NCBI GenBank assembly: GCA_029582155.1
Contig: CM055901.1
Coordinates: 49,977,206 to 50,041,205, forward strand
Direction of reading: 5' to 3'
Length of the DNA stretch: 64,000 nt
From: Panopea generosa
Lineage: Eukaryota > Mollusca > Bivalvia > Adapedonta > Hiatellidae
Positions 1 through 12,215 of this stretch are shown here, in pieces. The notes under the pieces are model-generated. The model ran no database searches. It was not told the origin of the DNA and saw nothing but the letters and a program-made list of their open reading frames with translations. The stretch's first letter is position 1; each line of letters begins with the position of its first letter. Both the position numbers and the translations under genes were made by a program.

Positions 1-2
1 TA

Positions 3-541
3 GTCCCAGATTTTCGTCAGACCATGTTAGAAAGCAATCATGTTACATGGAATATAGAGTTTACCTCCATGGGGAAAGCCTGTATATTCTATGAGCAGAA
101 ATGGGAGAAATAAGGAACTTGGATTGACTACATTGACATGGAAGAATCCAAGACTGGTATTTGAATTTTAATATTTTAAATATTGAATATGCCCACTAGA
201 TTGTAGGGAATCTGATAAGATTATTAGTATGAATTTGCTATGTTCCAAGAGACATAATGATGCATTACCTAGAAAATGTGCAAGCTTGGGCATTGTGGCA
301 TAGTTTTAGGAAGCTACGCCAAAGTCATACAAAGATTTATATTTGTGATGATAATAGTGTTAAGGCTCAACTTACAGACAATAGAAACTTGCCGATACCA
401 AACTTTCTACATCTCTTCCTGACACTGACCAGCGTCAGGTGTATCACCCTGTCTTTATGTTTACTGAAAATTACAAATCATCATACGATAAAGACACAAT
501 TGCTTAAGAACAATCTGTTAAAAGAAGTGAAAAAATTTTGA
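3..541 (+). other. Coding-like fragments with frame breaks, unrecognised
   Basis: Two short stretches read like protein. One is open from the window edge (codons from base 3) to a TAA at 111-113 and includes the residues VPDFRQTMLESNHV. The other runs from 385 to a TAA at 505-507 and includes DTDQRQVYHPVFMF. They lie in different frames with stops between them and no good splice sites joining them. They could be last exons of a gene entering from the left, a pseudogene, or a decayed transposon. A 94-codon frame at 257-541 overlaps the second stretch and looks less protein-like. I do not recognise a family. Confidence 0.2.
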
Positions 542-1298
542 ATTGATAATAATTCATTTCATAACGATAGTTGTTTTGTTTTTCAACTTTATTTTAATAT
601 GTTTATTAGAAACAGCATATGAGAGTATTTATGTTTTGACATTAATCTTCTAAACATTGTAATAGTGACCTCTATATTTTTATGCACGGACATCATTTTA
701 CAAATATAATTTAACACAATTTAAACAACAAAACTTGACATAGTTACAGATACAGGTTGAATACAAAATTTAGATTTAGATTTAAAACTTGAAACCGCAT
801 TCCCTCAAATGCTCCCCCACCACTATCCCCCACCAATTTGGGTTCAAGATTTTTATTTCAAGTGTTATCAGTAAAAAGAAACCAGCAAATTGTCAAACTA
901 TAAGGTCAATGTAATTTAATGTCTATTTGTTTGTGAAACAATTATCAAAAAAATTGTTTGTAACAGAATAAAAAAAACACAGATTTTTTTATTATCTCGG
1001 ACACAAATAATTGCCGCCATTTTATAAAATGTTCCCCAACACCAACACCCACACCATGGGATTTTAATATGGGAATATGGAAGGCTTTATTTTTACTTTC
1101 TGTTGTATTACTTTATCATTTAGAAATGTTAAATGATTTAACAATGGACAGGTAACATTACATTATAGCAATATTTTCCAAATGAAATGCATTCTATAAT
1201 AATCTTTATAAAATGTTCCATTCCTATGCAATATTATCAGAACATGAATGTTTATTTCTCCACAATTTTGAACTTTGAATTACTACATATATGTACTT
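542..1298. other. AT-rich stretch with nothing recognised
   Basis: No open frame of note, no RNA gene and no clear repeat. Runs of A and T and a few C-rich patches near 805 and 1030 only. Confidence 0.6.
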
Positions 1299-1420
1299 AA
1301 ATATCAAATATGGCATGTTTGACCACTTTAAATATCAAATACGGCATGTTTGACCACTTTAAATTTCAAATATGGCATGTTTGACCACTTTAAATTTCAA
1401 ATATGGCATGTTTGATCACT
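1299..1420 (+). repeat. 31-bp tandem repeat, four copies
   Basis: Units start at 1299, 1330, 1361 and 1392. Each reads aaatatcaaatatggcatgt followed by ttgaccacttt, with one or two substitutions per copy; the last copy is incomplete. Confidence 0.85.
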
Positions 1421-1687
1421 TCGCGATTTTGAACATGGAAAGTTGTATTTCATTTAAATATTGTACATGGAACGCCTAACTGCTGAATAATTTTTAAATG
1501 CTTTATCACATAACAATTTAAAACAATGAATGTTTCATTTTTATCCAATTTTAAGAAATGAATGCATAATTATTCAACTTATAAACAGGTAATATGTTAT
1601 TTCTTCATGTACCGTATTTACCCATTGTATTGGGACAGCAACAAATAATTAAATTTTTTACTATCCCAATACTAATCATTTTAAGAA

Positions 1688-1752
1688 ATAATTATTTTCT
1701 TACTGTCCCAATTATAGTTACCCTGCAATTGGGACAGTAAGAAAATAATTAT
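1688..1752. repeat. Perfect 26-bp inverted repeat (hairpin)
   Basis: The left arm 1688-1713 and right arm 1727-1752 are perfect reverse complements, separated by 13 bp. The core of the left arm is cttactgtcccaatt. A partial copy of the gggacag motif lies just upstream near 1630, so this may be the end of a small foldback or MITE-like element. Confidence 0.85.
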
Positions 1753-1851
1753 GATAATTTCATCTCAATACATAGGTAAAATTTGGTAATTCTGTATATG
1801 GGATGTTTTATTTCTTCACATTTCAATTTTTAACTCAAAATGTTAATAAAT

Positions 1852-2039
1852 CAATATTCTATATGAATTTTTTATTCAATTTCAAATATTTGAACATGGA
1901 AAAATTTAATTATTTTAGAAAAAATGTTTACAAACAACAATTTTGAAATGTGCACATTTATAAAAAAATAAAATAAAATAATTTAATTTTTCCATGTTCA
2001 AATATTTGAAATTGAATAAAAAATTCATATTGAATATTG
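1852..2039. repeat. Long imperfect inverted repeat, arms about 65 bp
   Basis: Arms 1852-1916 and 1975-2039 are reverse complements with about two mismatches, around a 58-bp loop. The arm core is ttcaaatatttgaacatgg. Such a structure is typical of a foldback or MITE insertion, but I could not identify a target-site duplication. Confidence 0.8.
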
Positions 2040-2885
2040 CTATATGAACATTAAATATCTTAACAATACTGAACTTGCAAGGTACAATCATGCTATTGAA
2101 CATTAAGCAGATATTTCAGTTTATTAAATTTTGAAAATGGAACGATTCTGAAAGTATTAGTTTTACAATTCTACAGATTTTAAAATTTTTAAGACTATTT
2201 CCATATACAAAATTTTAACGAAAATTATTAACATTAACTTAAAAACAAAACCATTCATTTAACTAGGTGACAACACATAAATAACTACACTTTGTGTCCA
2301 TTTAATACTTATAAACTTACCCATTAGGTAAAGTAATATACAAAGGTCTTATGAAGTAAGAAAAAAAATCACTTTGTTAAATATTTATATAATCGCAGAT
2401 ATATTATCTACTTGAACTGAATGCTAAATATACATCAGGTGGGAACCATGTGACTTGTTTTATTTATCCATTCTGAATAAACAACAGTATACAACTCTGG
2501 TTGTGACAAAAAATGTGTTAAAGTGTTTCAATATATATTTTTTTTTAATTCTTATTGACATGACAGAAAAAGTTTCAAGCAAATTTCTATCTTTGTTATA
2601 TTACCAAGGAAAATAGAACCAAGTTTCAACAGGATGTAACTATACAGTGACATTCTGAATCATCAACTGACATTTTCCGTTTTTGCATCTGTGCATGGGT
2701 ATCATGTCTATTCATTAATTAATATTCATGAAATCACACTTTGCTGAGTCTTCAAATGGTGTATATCAACGGTCAACAACATTTTTGTGTAAACATCTTT
2801 TAGTGACTACTGGACATAAAATCCTTATGCTGTGTTTTCTTTATTAAAAACATTCATACTGTCAATGTTTCTTCTTTTTGAATGG
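2040..2885. other. AT-rich stretch with nothing recognised
   Basis: No coding potential, RNA gene or repeat that I can support. Confidence 0.6.
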
Positions 2886-2889
2886 GACA

Positions 2890-3087
2890 TAATGCCATTC
2901 TCAACACAATTCAGGGTATATACGGCATATCAAGTTTTATTTGCGTAGGAAGACCTTAGAATGAACCACCCATCCTTCCGCAAGTTACTAGCAAACTTTC
3001 TCACATAAAGTTTTTGGAGTGAGTGGGACCTGATCCTACGACCTTGATCTTGAGATGGCCACTTAGACCACTCAGCCACAGAGGACC
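2890..3087 (-). mobile_element. SINE family A (tRNA-Leu-like head), copy 1
   Basis: Read on the minus strand, it begins with a tRNA-like head: A-box-like tggctgagtggtctaag, then B-box-like ggtcgtaggatcaggtccc. A conserved core with actttctcacataaag follows, then ccatccttcc (plus-strand sense), and the tail ends near 2890. The same order recurs at 9633-9822, 12930-13165, 33556-33765, 35445-35570 and 50308-50535. The head resembles tRNA-Leu, but the acceptor stem no longer pairs, so this is a SINE and not a tRNA gene. Its head abuts the 30-bp array. Confidence 0.8.
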
Positions 3088-3339
3088 TTCTCACATAAAT
3101 ATACCAAGGCAATAAGGCATCTATTTAAATATATCAAGGCAATAATGCATCTATGAAGATATGCCAAAAAAATAAGACATCCATATAAATATGCCAAGGT
3201 AATAAGACATCCATATAAATATGCCAAGGCAATAAGGCATCCTTGTAAATATGATGATGCAATAATGCATTTATATAAATATACCAGGGCAATAAAGCAT
3301 CCATATAAATATGCCAAGACAATAACACATCCATGTCAA

Positions 3340-5370
3340 TATGCCAAGGCAAAAAGGCATCCATGTAAATATGCCGATACAATAAGGAATCCATGTAAAT
3401 GTGTCAAGACATTAAGGCATCCACAAAAATATGTCACGGTAATAATGCATCCATGTAAATAAATCAAGGCAATAATACATCCATGTAAATATGCCAAGGC
3501 AACAACACATCCATGTCAATATATCAAGGCAATATTTCATCCATATAAATATGCCATGGCAATAAGACATCCATATAAATATGCCAAGATAATAAGGTAT
3601 CCATATCAATATAACAAGGCAATAATGTATCCATATCAATATATCAAGGCAATAAGGCATCCATAAAAATATATCAAGGCAATAAGGTATCCATATAAAT
3701 ATATCAAGGCAGTAAGGCATCCATATAAATATGCCATGGCAATAAGACATCCATATAAATATGCCATGGCAATAAGACATCTATATAAATATGCCAAGGC
3801 AATAAGGTATCCATATAAAGATATCAAGGCAATAAGGTATCCATATAAATATATCAAGGCAATAAGGTATCCATATCAATATATCAAGGCAATAAGGCAA
3901 CCATATAAATATATCAAGGCAATAAAGCATCCATATCAATATATCAATGCAATAAGGTATCCATATCAATATATCAAGGAATCCATATAAATATGCCAAG
4001 GCAATAGTTCATCCATACAAATATGCCATGACAATAACACATCCATATAAATATGCCAAGGCAATAAGGCATCTTTGTAAATATGTCAATGGGATAAGGC
4101 ATACATATTACTATGCCAAGGCAATAATGCATCCATATAAATATGCCAAGGCAACAAGGCATCAATGTTAATATGCCAAGGAAATAAGGCATTCATATAA
4201 ATATGCCTCAGCAATAATTCATCAATTTAAATATACCAAGGCAAAAAAGAATCTATATAAATATACCAAGGAAATAAGAAATCCACATAAATATGCCATG
4301 GCAATAAGGAATCCATGTCAATATGCCAAGACAAAAAAGGCATCCATGTAAATATGCCGATACAATAAGGAATCCATGTAAATTTGTCAAGACACTAAGG
4401 AAGACACTAAGGCATCCGCAAAAATATGTCAAGGTAATAATGCATTCATGTAAATAAATCAAGGCAATAATACATCCATGTAAATATGCCAAGGCAACAA
4501 CACATACATGTCAATATATCAAGGCAATATTTCATCCAAATAAATATGCCATGGCAATAAGACATCCATATAAATATGCCAAGACAGTAAGGTATCCATA
4601 TCAATATATCAAGGCAATAAGGCATCCATATCAATATATCAAGGCAATAAGGTATCCATATAAATATACCATGTCAAAAAGGCATCCATATAAATATGCC
4701 ATGGCAATAAGACATCCATATAAATATGCCAAGGCAATAAGGTATCCATATAAAAATATCAAGGCAATAAGGTATCCATATAAAGATATCAAGGCAATAA
4801 GGTATCCATATCAATATATCAAAGCAATAAGGCATCCATATAAATATATCAAGGCAATAAGGTATCCATATAAATATATCAAAGCAATATTCCATCCATA
4901 TAAATATGCCATGGCAATAAGACATTGATATAAATATGCAATGGTAATAAGGTATCCATATAAATATATCAAGGCAATAATGTATCCATATCAATATATC
5001 AAGGCAATAAGGTATCCATATCAATATATCAAGGCATCCATATAAATATGCCAAGGCAATATTTCATCCATACAAATATGCCATGACAATAACACATCCA
5101 TATAAATATGACAAGGCAATAAGGCATCTTTGTAAATATGTCAATGAGATAAGGCATACATATTAATATGCCAAGGCAATAATGCATCCATATAAATATG
5201 CCAATGCAACAAGGCATCAATGTTGATATGCCAAGGAAATAAGGCATTCATATAAATATGCCTCAGCAATAATTCATCAATTTAAATATACAAAGGCAAT
5301 AAAGAATCTATATAAATATACCAAGGAAATAAGGAATCCACATAAATATGCCATGGCAATAAGGAATCCA
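3340..5370 (+). repeat. Internal duplication of about 1 kb within the 30-bp array
   Basis: Diagnostic variant units occur twice in the same order. The pair aacaacacatccatgtcaat then aatatttcatcc is at 3498 and again at about 4495. The series catccatacaaatatgccat, catctttgtaaatatgtcaa and catacatatta is at 4009-4115 and again at 5065-5165. The offset is about 1.0-1.06 kb, so roughly 3340-4310 was copied to about 4330-5370. Confidence 0.75.
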
Positions 5371-6810
5371 TATTAATATATCAAGGCAATCAGACATTTA
5401 TATAAGTATGCCAAGGCAATAAGGCATCCTTGGAAATGTGTCAATGTAATAAGGCATCCTTATAAATATGCCATGGCAGTATTGCATCCATATAAATATG
5501 TCAATGCAATCAAGAATCCATATAAATATGTCAGTGCAATAAGGCATACATATAAATATATCAAGGCAATCAGACATCTATATAAGTATGCCAAGGCAAT
5601 AAGGCATCCTTGGAAATATGTCAGTGTAATAAGGCATACTTAATAAATATGCCATGGCAGTATTGCATCCATATAAATATGTCAATGCAATCAAGAATCC
5701 ATATAAATATGTCAATGCAATAAGGCATACATATAAATATGTCAAGGCAATATGGCATCCATATAGATGTCAATGCAATAAGGAATCCATATTAACATGC
5801 AAAGGCAATAATACATCCATATAAATATGCCAAGGCAATAATGCATTCATATAAGTGTGCCAAAGAAATAATGCATTCATATAAATATGCCAAGGCAATA
5901 ATACATCCATATAAATATGCCAAGGTAATAATATATCTATATAAATATGCCAAGGAAATAATGCATTAATATAAATATGTCACGGTATTAATAAATCCAT
6001 ATCAATATGCCAAGGCAATAATGCATTCATATAAATATGCCAAGGCAATGTGGCATCCATATAAATGTGCCATGATAATAATGCATTAATTGAATATGTC
6101 AAGGCAAAATACATCCATATCAATATGCCAAGGCAATAAGGCATTCATATAAATATGCAATGCTAATAATGCATTAATATAAATATGTCAAAGCAAAATA
6201 CATCCATATCAATATGGCAAGGCACTAAGGCATCCATATAAATATGCCATGCTAATAATGCATTAATATAAATATGTCAAGGCAAAACACATCCATATCA
6301 TATGCCAAGGCAATAAGGCATTCATATAAATATGCCAAGGCAATAGGGCATCCATAGAAATATATCAAGGCAATAAGGCATCCATATAAACAAACCAAGG
6401 CTATAAGGCATTCATATAAATATACTAAAGCAATAAGGCATACATATAAATATGCCAAGGCAATAAGGCATCCATATAAATATACCAAGGCAAAAAGGTA
6501 TCCATAGAAATATGTCAATGTAATAAGGCATTCTTGTTACTATGCCAAGGCAATAAAGCATCAATAAAAATATGTAACGGCAATTTGACATCATATAAAT
6601 ATGCCATGCCATAGTGCATTCATATAAATATGCAAAGGCAATAAGGCATCCTTGTAAATATGTAAATGCAATAAGGCATGCATATAAATTGCCAGTGTAA
6701 TAAGGCATTCATATAAATATACCAAGGGAATAAAGTATCCATATAATTATACCAAGGCAATAAGGCATCCATAAAAATATGCCATGCCAATAAGACATCT
6801 ATAGAAATAT

Positions 6811-8575
6811 GTCAATGTAATAAGGCATTTTTGTTAATATGCCAAGGCAATAAAGCATCAATATAAATATGCCAAGGCAATAAAGCATCAATAAAAATAT
6901 GCCAGACAATATGACATCCATATAAATATGCCATTGCAATATAGCATCCATATAATTATACCAAGGCAATAAGGCATCCATAAAAATATGCCATGCCAAT
7001 AAGACATCTATAGAAATATGTCAATGTAATAAGGCATTCTTGTTAATATGCCAAGGCAATAAAGCATCAATATAAATATGCCAAGGCAATAAAGCATCAA
7101 TAAAAATATGCCAGACAATATGACATCCATATAAATATGCCAAAGCAATAAGACATCCATATAAATATGCCATTGCAATATAGCATCCATATAATTATAC
7201 CAAGGCAATAAGGCATCCATAAAAATATGCCATGCCAATAAGACATCTATAGAAATATGTCAATGTAATAAGGCATTCTTGTTAATATGCCAAGGCAATA
7301 AAGCATCAATATAAATATGCCAAGGCAATAAAGCATCAATAAAAATATGCCAGACAATATGACATCCATATAAATATGCCAAGGCAATAAGACATCCTTG
7401 TAAATATATAAATGCAATAAGGCATCCATATAAATTGCCAGTGTAATAAGGCGTCCATATAAACATACCAAGGGAATAAAGCATCCATATAATTATACCA
7501 AGGCAATAAAGCATCAATATAAATATGCCAAGGCAATATGACATCCATATAAATATGCCAAAGCAATAAGACATCCATATAAATATGCCATTGCAATATA
7601 GCATCCATATAATTATACCAAGGCAATAAGGCATCCATAAAAATATGCCATGCCAATAAGACATCTATAGAAATATGTCAATGTAATAAGGCATTTTTGT
7701 TAATATGCCAAGGCAATAAAGCATCAATATAAATATGCCAAGGCAATAAAGCATCAATAAAAATATGCCAGACAATATGACATCCATATAAATATGCCAA
7801 AGCAATAAGACATCCATATAAATATGCCAAGGCAATAAGACATCCTTGTAAATATGTAAATGCAATAAGGCATCCATATAAATTGCCAGTGTAATAAGGC
7901 GTCCATATAAACATACCAAGGGAATAAAGCATCCATATAATTATACCAAGGCAATAAAGCATCAATATAAATATGCCAAGGCAATATGACATCCATATAA
8001 ATATGCCAAAGCAATAAGACATCCATATAAATATGCCAAAGCAATAAGACATCCATATAAATATGCCATTGCAATATAGCATCCATATAATTATACCAAG
8101 GCAATAAGGCATCCATAAAAATATGCCATGCCAATAAGGCATCTATAGAAATATGTCAATGTAATAAGGCATTTTTGTTACTATGCCAAGGCAATAAAGC
8201 ATCAATATAAATATGCCAAGGCAATATGACATCCATATAAATATGCCAAAGCAATAAGACATCCATATAAATATGCCATTGCAATATAGCATCCATATAA
8301 TTATACCAAGGCAATAAGGCATCCATAAAAATATGCCATGCCAATAAGGCATCCATAGAAATATGTCAATGTAATAAGGCATTTTTGTTACTATGCCAAG
8401 GCAATAAAGCATCAATATAAATATGCCAAGGCAATATGACATCCATAAAAATATGCCAAAGCAATAAGACATCCATATAAATATGCCATTGCAATAAGAC
8501 ATCCATATAAATATGCCATTGCAATATAGCATCCATATAAATATGCCATTGCAATATAGCATCCATATAAATATG
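6811..8575 (+). repeat. Higher-order repeat inside the 30-bp array
   Basis: The marker variant gtcaatgtaataaggcat occurs at 6811, 7020, 7259, 7677, 8155 and 8365, giving spacings of 209, 239, 418, 478 and 210 bp. Each block repeats the same order of variant units (tttgttaatatgcc, catcaataaaaatatgccag, ccattgcaatatagc, ccataattatacc). The spacings are multiples of 30 less the one-base deletions in the gccagacaat unit, as expected for unequal crossover in register. Confidence 0.8.
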
Positions 8576-9535
8576 CCATTGCAATATAGCATCCATATTA
8601 ATATGCCAAGGCAATATAGCATCCATATAAATATGCCAAGGCAATAAGGCATTGGTAAAAATATGCCAGTGCAATAAGACATCCATAGAAATATGCCAAG
8701 GCAATAAGGCATTCATATAAATATACCAAAACAATAATTCATGCATATAAATATGTCAAGTCAATAAGGCATCCATATAAATATGTCATTGCAATGTAGC
8801 ATCCATATAAATATGCCAAGGCAATAAGACATCCTTGTAAATATGTAAATGCAATAAGGCATACATATAAATTGCCAGTGTAATAAGGCGTCCATATAAA
8901 TATACCAAGGTAATAAGGCATCCATAAAAATATGCCAAGTCAATAAGGCATCCAAAAAAATATGCCAAGGAAATAAAGCATTCTTGTTAATATGCGAAGG
9001 CAATAAGGCATCCATATAAATATGCCAAGAAATACAGCATCCATATAAATATATCAAGGAAATAATGCATCCATATAAATATGTCAATGCAATAAGGCAT
9101 CCATATAAATATGTCACGGAAATAAGGCATCCATATAACTATGTCATGGAAATAAGGTATCAATACAAATATACCAAGGCAACAGATCACCCATATAAAT
9201 ATGTGAAGGCAATACAGCATCCATATAAATATATCAAGGAAATAATGCATCCATATAAATGTCAAGACAATAAGGCATCCATATAAATATGCCACAGCAA
9301 TAAGGCATCCATATAAATATGCCACAGTAATAAGGCATCCATATAAATATGCCACAGCAATAAGGCATCCATATAAATATGCCACAGCAATAAAGCATCC
9401 ATATAAATATGCCACTGCAATAAGGCATCCATATAGATATGTAAAGGCAATAATGCATTCATATGAATATGCAAAGGCAATAAGGTATCTGTATAAATAT
9501 GCCAACAGATATTATAAGGAACCCTATTTGCATAT

Positions 9536-9632
9536 TTATACGGATACCTTATTGCCTTGGCATATTTATATGAATGCATAATTGCCTTGGCATATTTATA
9601 TGTATGCCTTATTGCCTTGGTATATTTATATG
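9536..9632 (-). repeat. Reverse-orientation copies at the end of the 30-bp array
   Basis: About three units here read accttattgccttggcatat on the plus strand, the reverse complement of the main array. The switch falls in 9505-9535, where a non-unit junction containing atattataaggaaccctatt separates the two orientations. The inverted block runs directly into the tail of SINE A copy 2. Confidence 0.85.
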
Positions 9633-9822
9633 GGTTCCTTTTATATCCAGTTCTACTAGTGGAGGAAGACATCAGAATGCATCTAATTAGAACCACCATC
9701 CTTCCAAAAGAAACTTGCAAATCTTTCTCACATAAATTTTTGGAGCAAGCGAGACTTGAACCTACTAACCTTAGCGATGAACGGTAAGTGATCTTGAGAT
9801 GGCAATTTAGACCACTCTTGCT
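9633..9822 (-). mobile_element. SINE family A, copy 2 (tail truncated by the array)
   Basis: On the plus strand it reads tail to head: atatccagttctactagtgg, agaaccaccatccttcc, tttctcacataaatttttgg, a B-box-like cgagacttgaacct (complement) and cttgagatggcaatttagacc. It is in the same orientation as copy 1. Its 3' terminal tail (ggttatat...gcgttaaat in other copies) is missing, replaced by the inverted end of the 30-bp array. Confidence 0.8.
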
Positions 9823-9900
9823 ATTGCAAATACAATAAAGCACTAATGGCAATATGGCAGGCAACAAAATTATAAGTGAACATGGTGAAATGTGTCTATT

Positions 9901-9999
9901 TATAGTACAAATAGACAATTCAGTTTATTGGACTTGTACCTGTGTATAAACTTATAGTTCAAATAGACAATTCAGTTTGTTGGACTTGTACCTGTGTAT
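9901..9999 (+). repeat. 52-bp direct duplication
   Basis: The segment starting tatagtacaaatagacaatt at 9901 recurs at 9953 with two substitutions. Both copies share ggacttgtacctgtgtat. Confidence 0.85.
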
Positions 10000-10078
10000 T
10001 CTTTAAGTATTTACTGAGTTAATGTTTGTGAAACTGGATCCTGGCTCCTGTCTCACCAACATATATCTAAATACTTAA

Positions 10079-10330
10079 ATGAAAGATAAGCAGCCAGGTG
10101 ATTATGATTTGAGACTGGATCCAATAAATCTCATATGTGGAGCGCGTGGTCCAGGGTCGTGGGTTCGATCCTCCGCTACGGCTATGTGTGGTGTCCTTGA
10201 GCAATGGCACTTTTTCCTGCATATGCTTTGTACTGGTACTACCCAGGAAGACTTCGAGCGAGATTTGTCTAAGTTGTAAGAACTTGTTTCACAATTGAAG
10301 TAAAATAAATAAGTTTAAAACAAGTCTCAT
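10079..10330 (+). mobile_element. SINE family B, copy 1
   Basis: A degraded tRNA-like head has the B-box-like gtgggttcgatcctccgc near 10158. The family B core follows: ctatgtgtggtgtccttgag, ttgtactggtactacccagg and aagacttcgagcgagatttg. It ends in an A-rich tail (aaaataaataagttt). Other copies are at 16445-16600, 16890-17310, 37665-37860 (with a well-kept tRNA head) and, on the minus strand, 56283-56470. The 66-codon open frame here is a reading of the SINE. Confidence 0.75.
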
Positions 10331-10999
10331 ATGGTTTTAATGATATATATTACATAATAGATGAATAACCTGTCAAAACATAACCTTTCAGTATATTAGT
10401 AAATGTTGGTGAAACAGAAGCCATGTTATTGTATTAAGCTAGTAACTGCTAATGTTCTGGTTAGTATTGTTCACGTTGCCATGTTAATCAGTTATGGGGA
10501 ACTACCATCAAGACAGGTTGCAGGACTTAAGTTAACAGTTTGGTTCAAGTTGTATTAATAATAAACAAAACAAAAATATTAAAGATAGAAACAGTTGGTT
10601 TTGTTCAAAAAAAAAAAAAAAGATAAAAAAAAGTGAGAGACAGAAAAGATTTTGAAGCATACACACACAAAAGGAAGGTTTTATGTTTTAAAACATAATA
10701 ACATTAAAATAATTCAAAACTTAAAAAGTAAAATTAAATAAAACGCAGACCTTTTTGATTTCCTTTTCCTTTTGTTAAAATAAAATAGCATAAAGTTATA
10801 AACCTAGTGGCCAAGAGGGTCCTTACAATTTTACTCTGATGTTTAATTCAATTTGTTTGAAGCTGAACTAAATATAAATTTCAAATGTAAAAAACAAAAG
10901 TCAATGATCCATTAAAATGAAGGTCGTAAACAAACATGATTCCCGGATGTGACAAAGGGATTTGCAACTATTAATTAAGCATTGGATTGACATCCAGAT
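10331..10999. other. AT-rich stretch with nothing recognised
   Basis: It contains a poly-A run at about 10608-10620 and no coding signal on either strand. It may be intronic to the minus-strand gene, whose 3' end was not found. Confidence 0.5.
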
Positions 11000-12090
11000 T
11001 TGATCTATGATATTTCTAAAATGAAAGATAATTTAACTAAAATAAAACCTATGAATTTGAAAGTCACTAGTATAACAGTTTGTTTGATAGATCTAGCTAA
11101 TGCATTTTGTGAGAAGTTGACCTTAACCAAAACAGTTGACGAAGTTTTTAGTGAGAAATTGATCTTAACTCAAACAGCTGACCATACATTTAGTGAGAAA
11201 ATGACCTTAACCCAAATAGTTGACAATGCATTTAGTGAGAAATTGACCTTAACCCAAATAGTTGACAATACATTTAGTGAGAAATTGACCTTAACCCAGA
11301 TAGTTGACAATGCATTAAGTGAGAAATTGACCTTAACCCAAATAGTTGACAATGCATTAAGTGAGAAATTGACCTTAACCCAAATAGTTGACAATGCATT
11401 TAGTGAGAAATTGACCTTAACCCAAATAGTTGACAATGCATTTAGTGAGAAATTGACTTTAACACAAATAGTTGACAATGCATTTAGTGAGAAATTGACC
11501 TTAACCCAAATAGTTGACAATAAATTTAGTGAGAAATTGACCTTAACCCAAATAGTTGACAATGCATTTAGTGAGAAATTGATCTTAACTCGGTTGACAA
11601 TGCATTTAGTGAGAAATTGACCTTAACCCAAATAGATGACAATGCATTAAGTGAGAAGTTGACCATAACCCAAACAGTTGACCATACATTTAGTGAAAAA
11701 TTGACTTTAACCAAAACAGTTGACCATACATTTAGTGAGAAATTGACTTTAACCCAAACAGTCAACCGTAAATTTAGTGAGAAATTGATCTTAACTCAAA
11801 CAGTTGACCATACATTTAGTGAGAAATTTACTTTAACTCAGAGAGTTGACAATGTATTTAGTAAGAAATTTACTTCAACTCAAACAGCTGACAATATATT
11901 TAGTGAGAAATTGAGCTCAACCAAAATGGAAAACAATGACCATCACCAGAAAAACCCACATGTGACAAAACAAGCAAAACATTCTAACTGCTTATATAAT
12001 ACAGATGCAGTTACACCGCTTTTACAAGATGACAAAAGAAAATTAAATAAAAAAACACCACAAAAAGGAAACACTATACAGACATATTAA
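11000..12090 (+). repeat. 42-bp minisatellite, about 20 copies, with an open reading frame
   Basis: The repeat proper covers about 11096-11930. The unit is aatgcatttagtgagaaatt plus gaccttaacccaaatagttg plus ac. Read on the plus strand, each unit gives 14 residues, NAFSEKLTLTQIVD. One frame is open from an ATG at 11000 to 11620. A 10-base loss near 11595 shifts the frame, and the same peptide continues from 11617 to a stop at 12088-12090. Central copies are nearly identical and edge copies diverge (H, K, T and V variants). The minus strand is also open. The array lies in the presumed fourth intron of the minus-strand gene. Without splice or transcript evidence I treat it as a minisatellite; a repetitive secreted or structural protein is a weaker alternative. 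Confidence 0.85.
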
Positions 12091-12215
12091 CATTCTGCAG
12101 ATGCATTTAACAATCATCACAACTTTTAATATTCTAATACAAGTAGATGTTATAACACAATTTGTTGTTTTTTGTTGTCAGTATACATATCATATCTGTG
12201 TAATATTATACTCAC

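Larger units (their letters stand above)
3091..9632 (+). repeat. 30-bp minisatellite array, about 218 copies
   Basis: The consensus unit is catccatataaatatgccaa plus ggcaataagg. The period is exact over long stretches, with two units per 60 bases. Copies differ by substitutions and occasional single-base losses. Because 30 is a multiple of 3, many frames on both strands stay open (decapeptide repeats such as IRHPYKYAKA), but stops are scattered and no frame spans the array, so I do not call a gene. The array lies between two same-orientation SINE A copies. It contains a 1-kb internal duplication, a higher-order repeat and a terminal segment in reverse orientation. Confidence 0.95.

Noticed and set aside
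3091..9632. Dozens of frames of 60-218 codons on both strands (for example 9262-9918 minus)
   Set aside because: They follow directly from a 30-bp stop-poor unit. The peptides are decamer repeats in several frames, broken at random, with no splice, start or domain context.
3091..9632. CRISPR array
   Set aside because: The copies are contiguous with no unique spacers, the units vary, and the context is eukaryotic.
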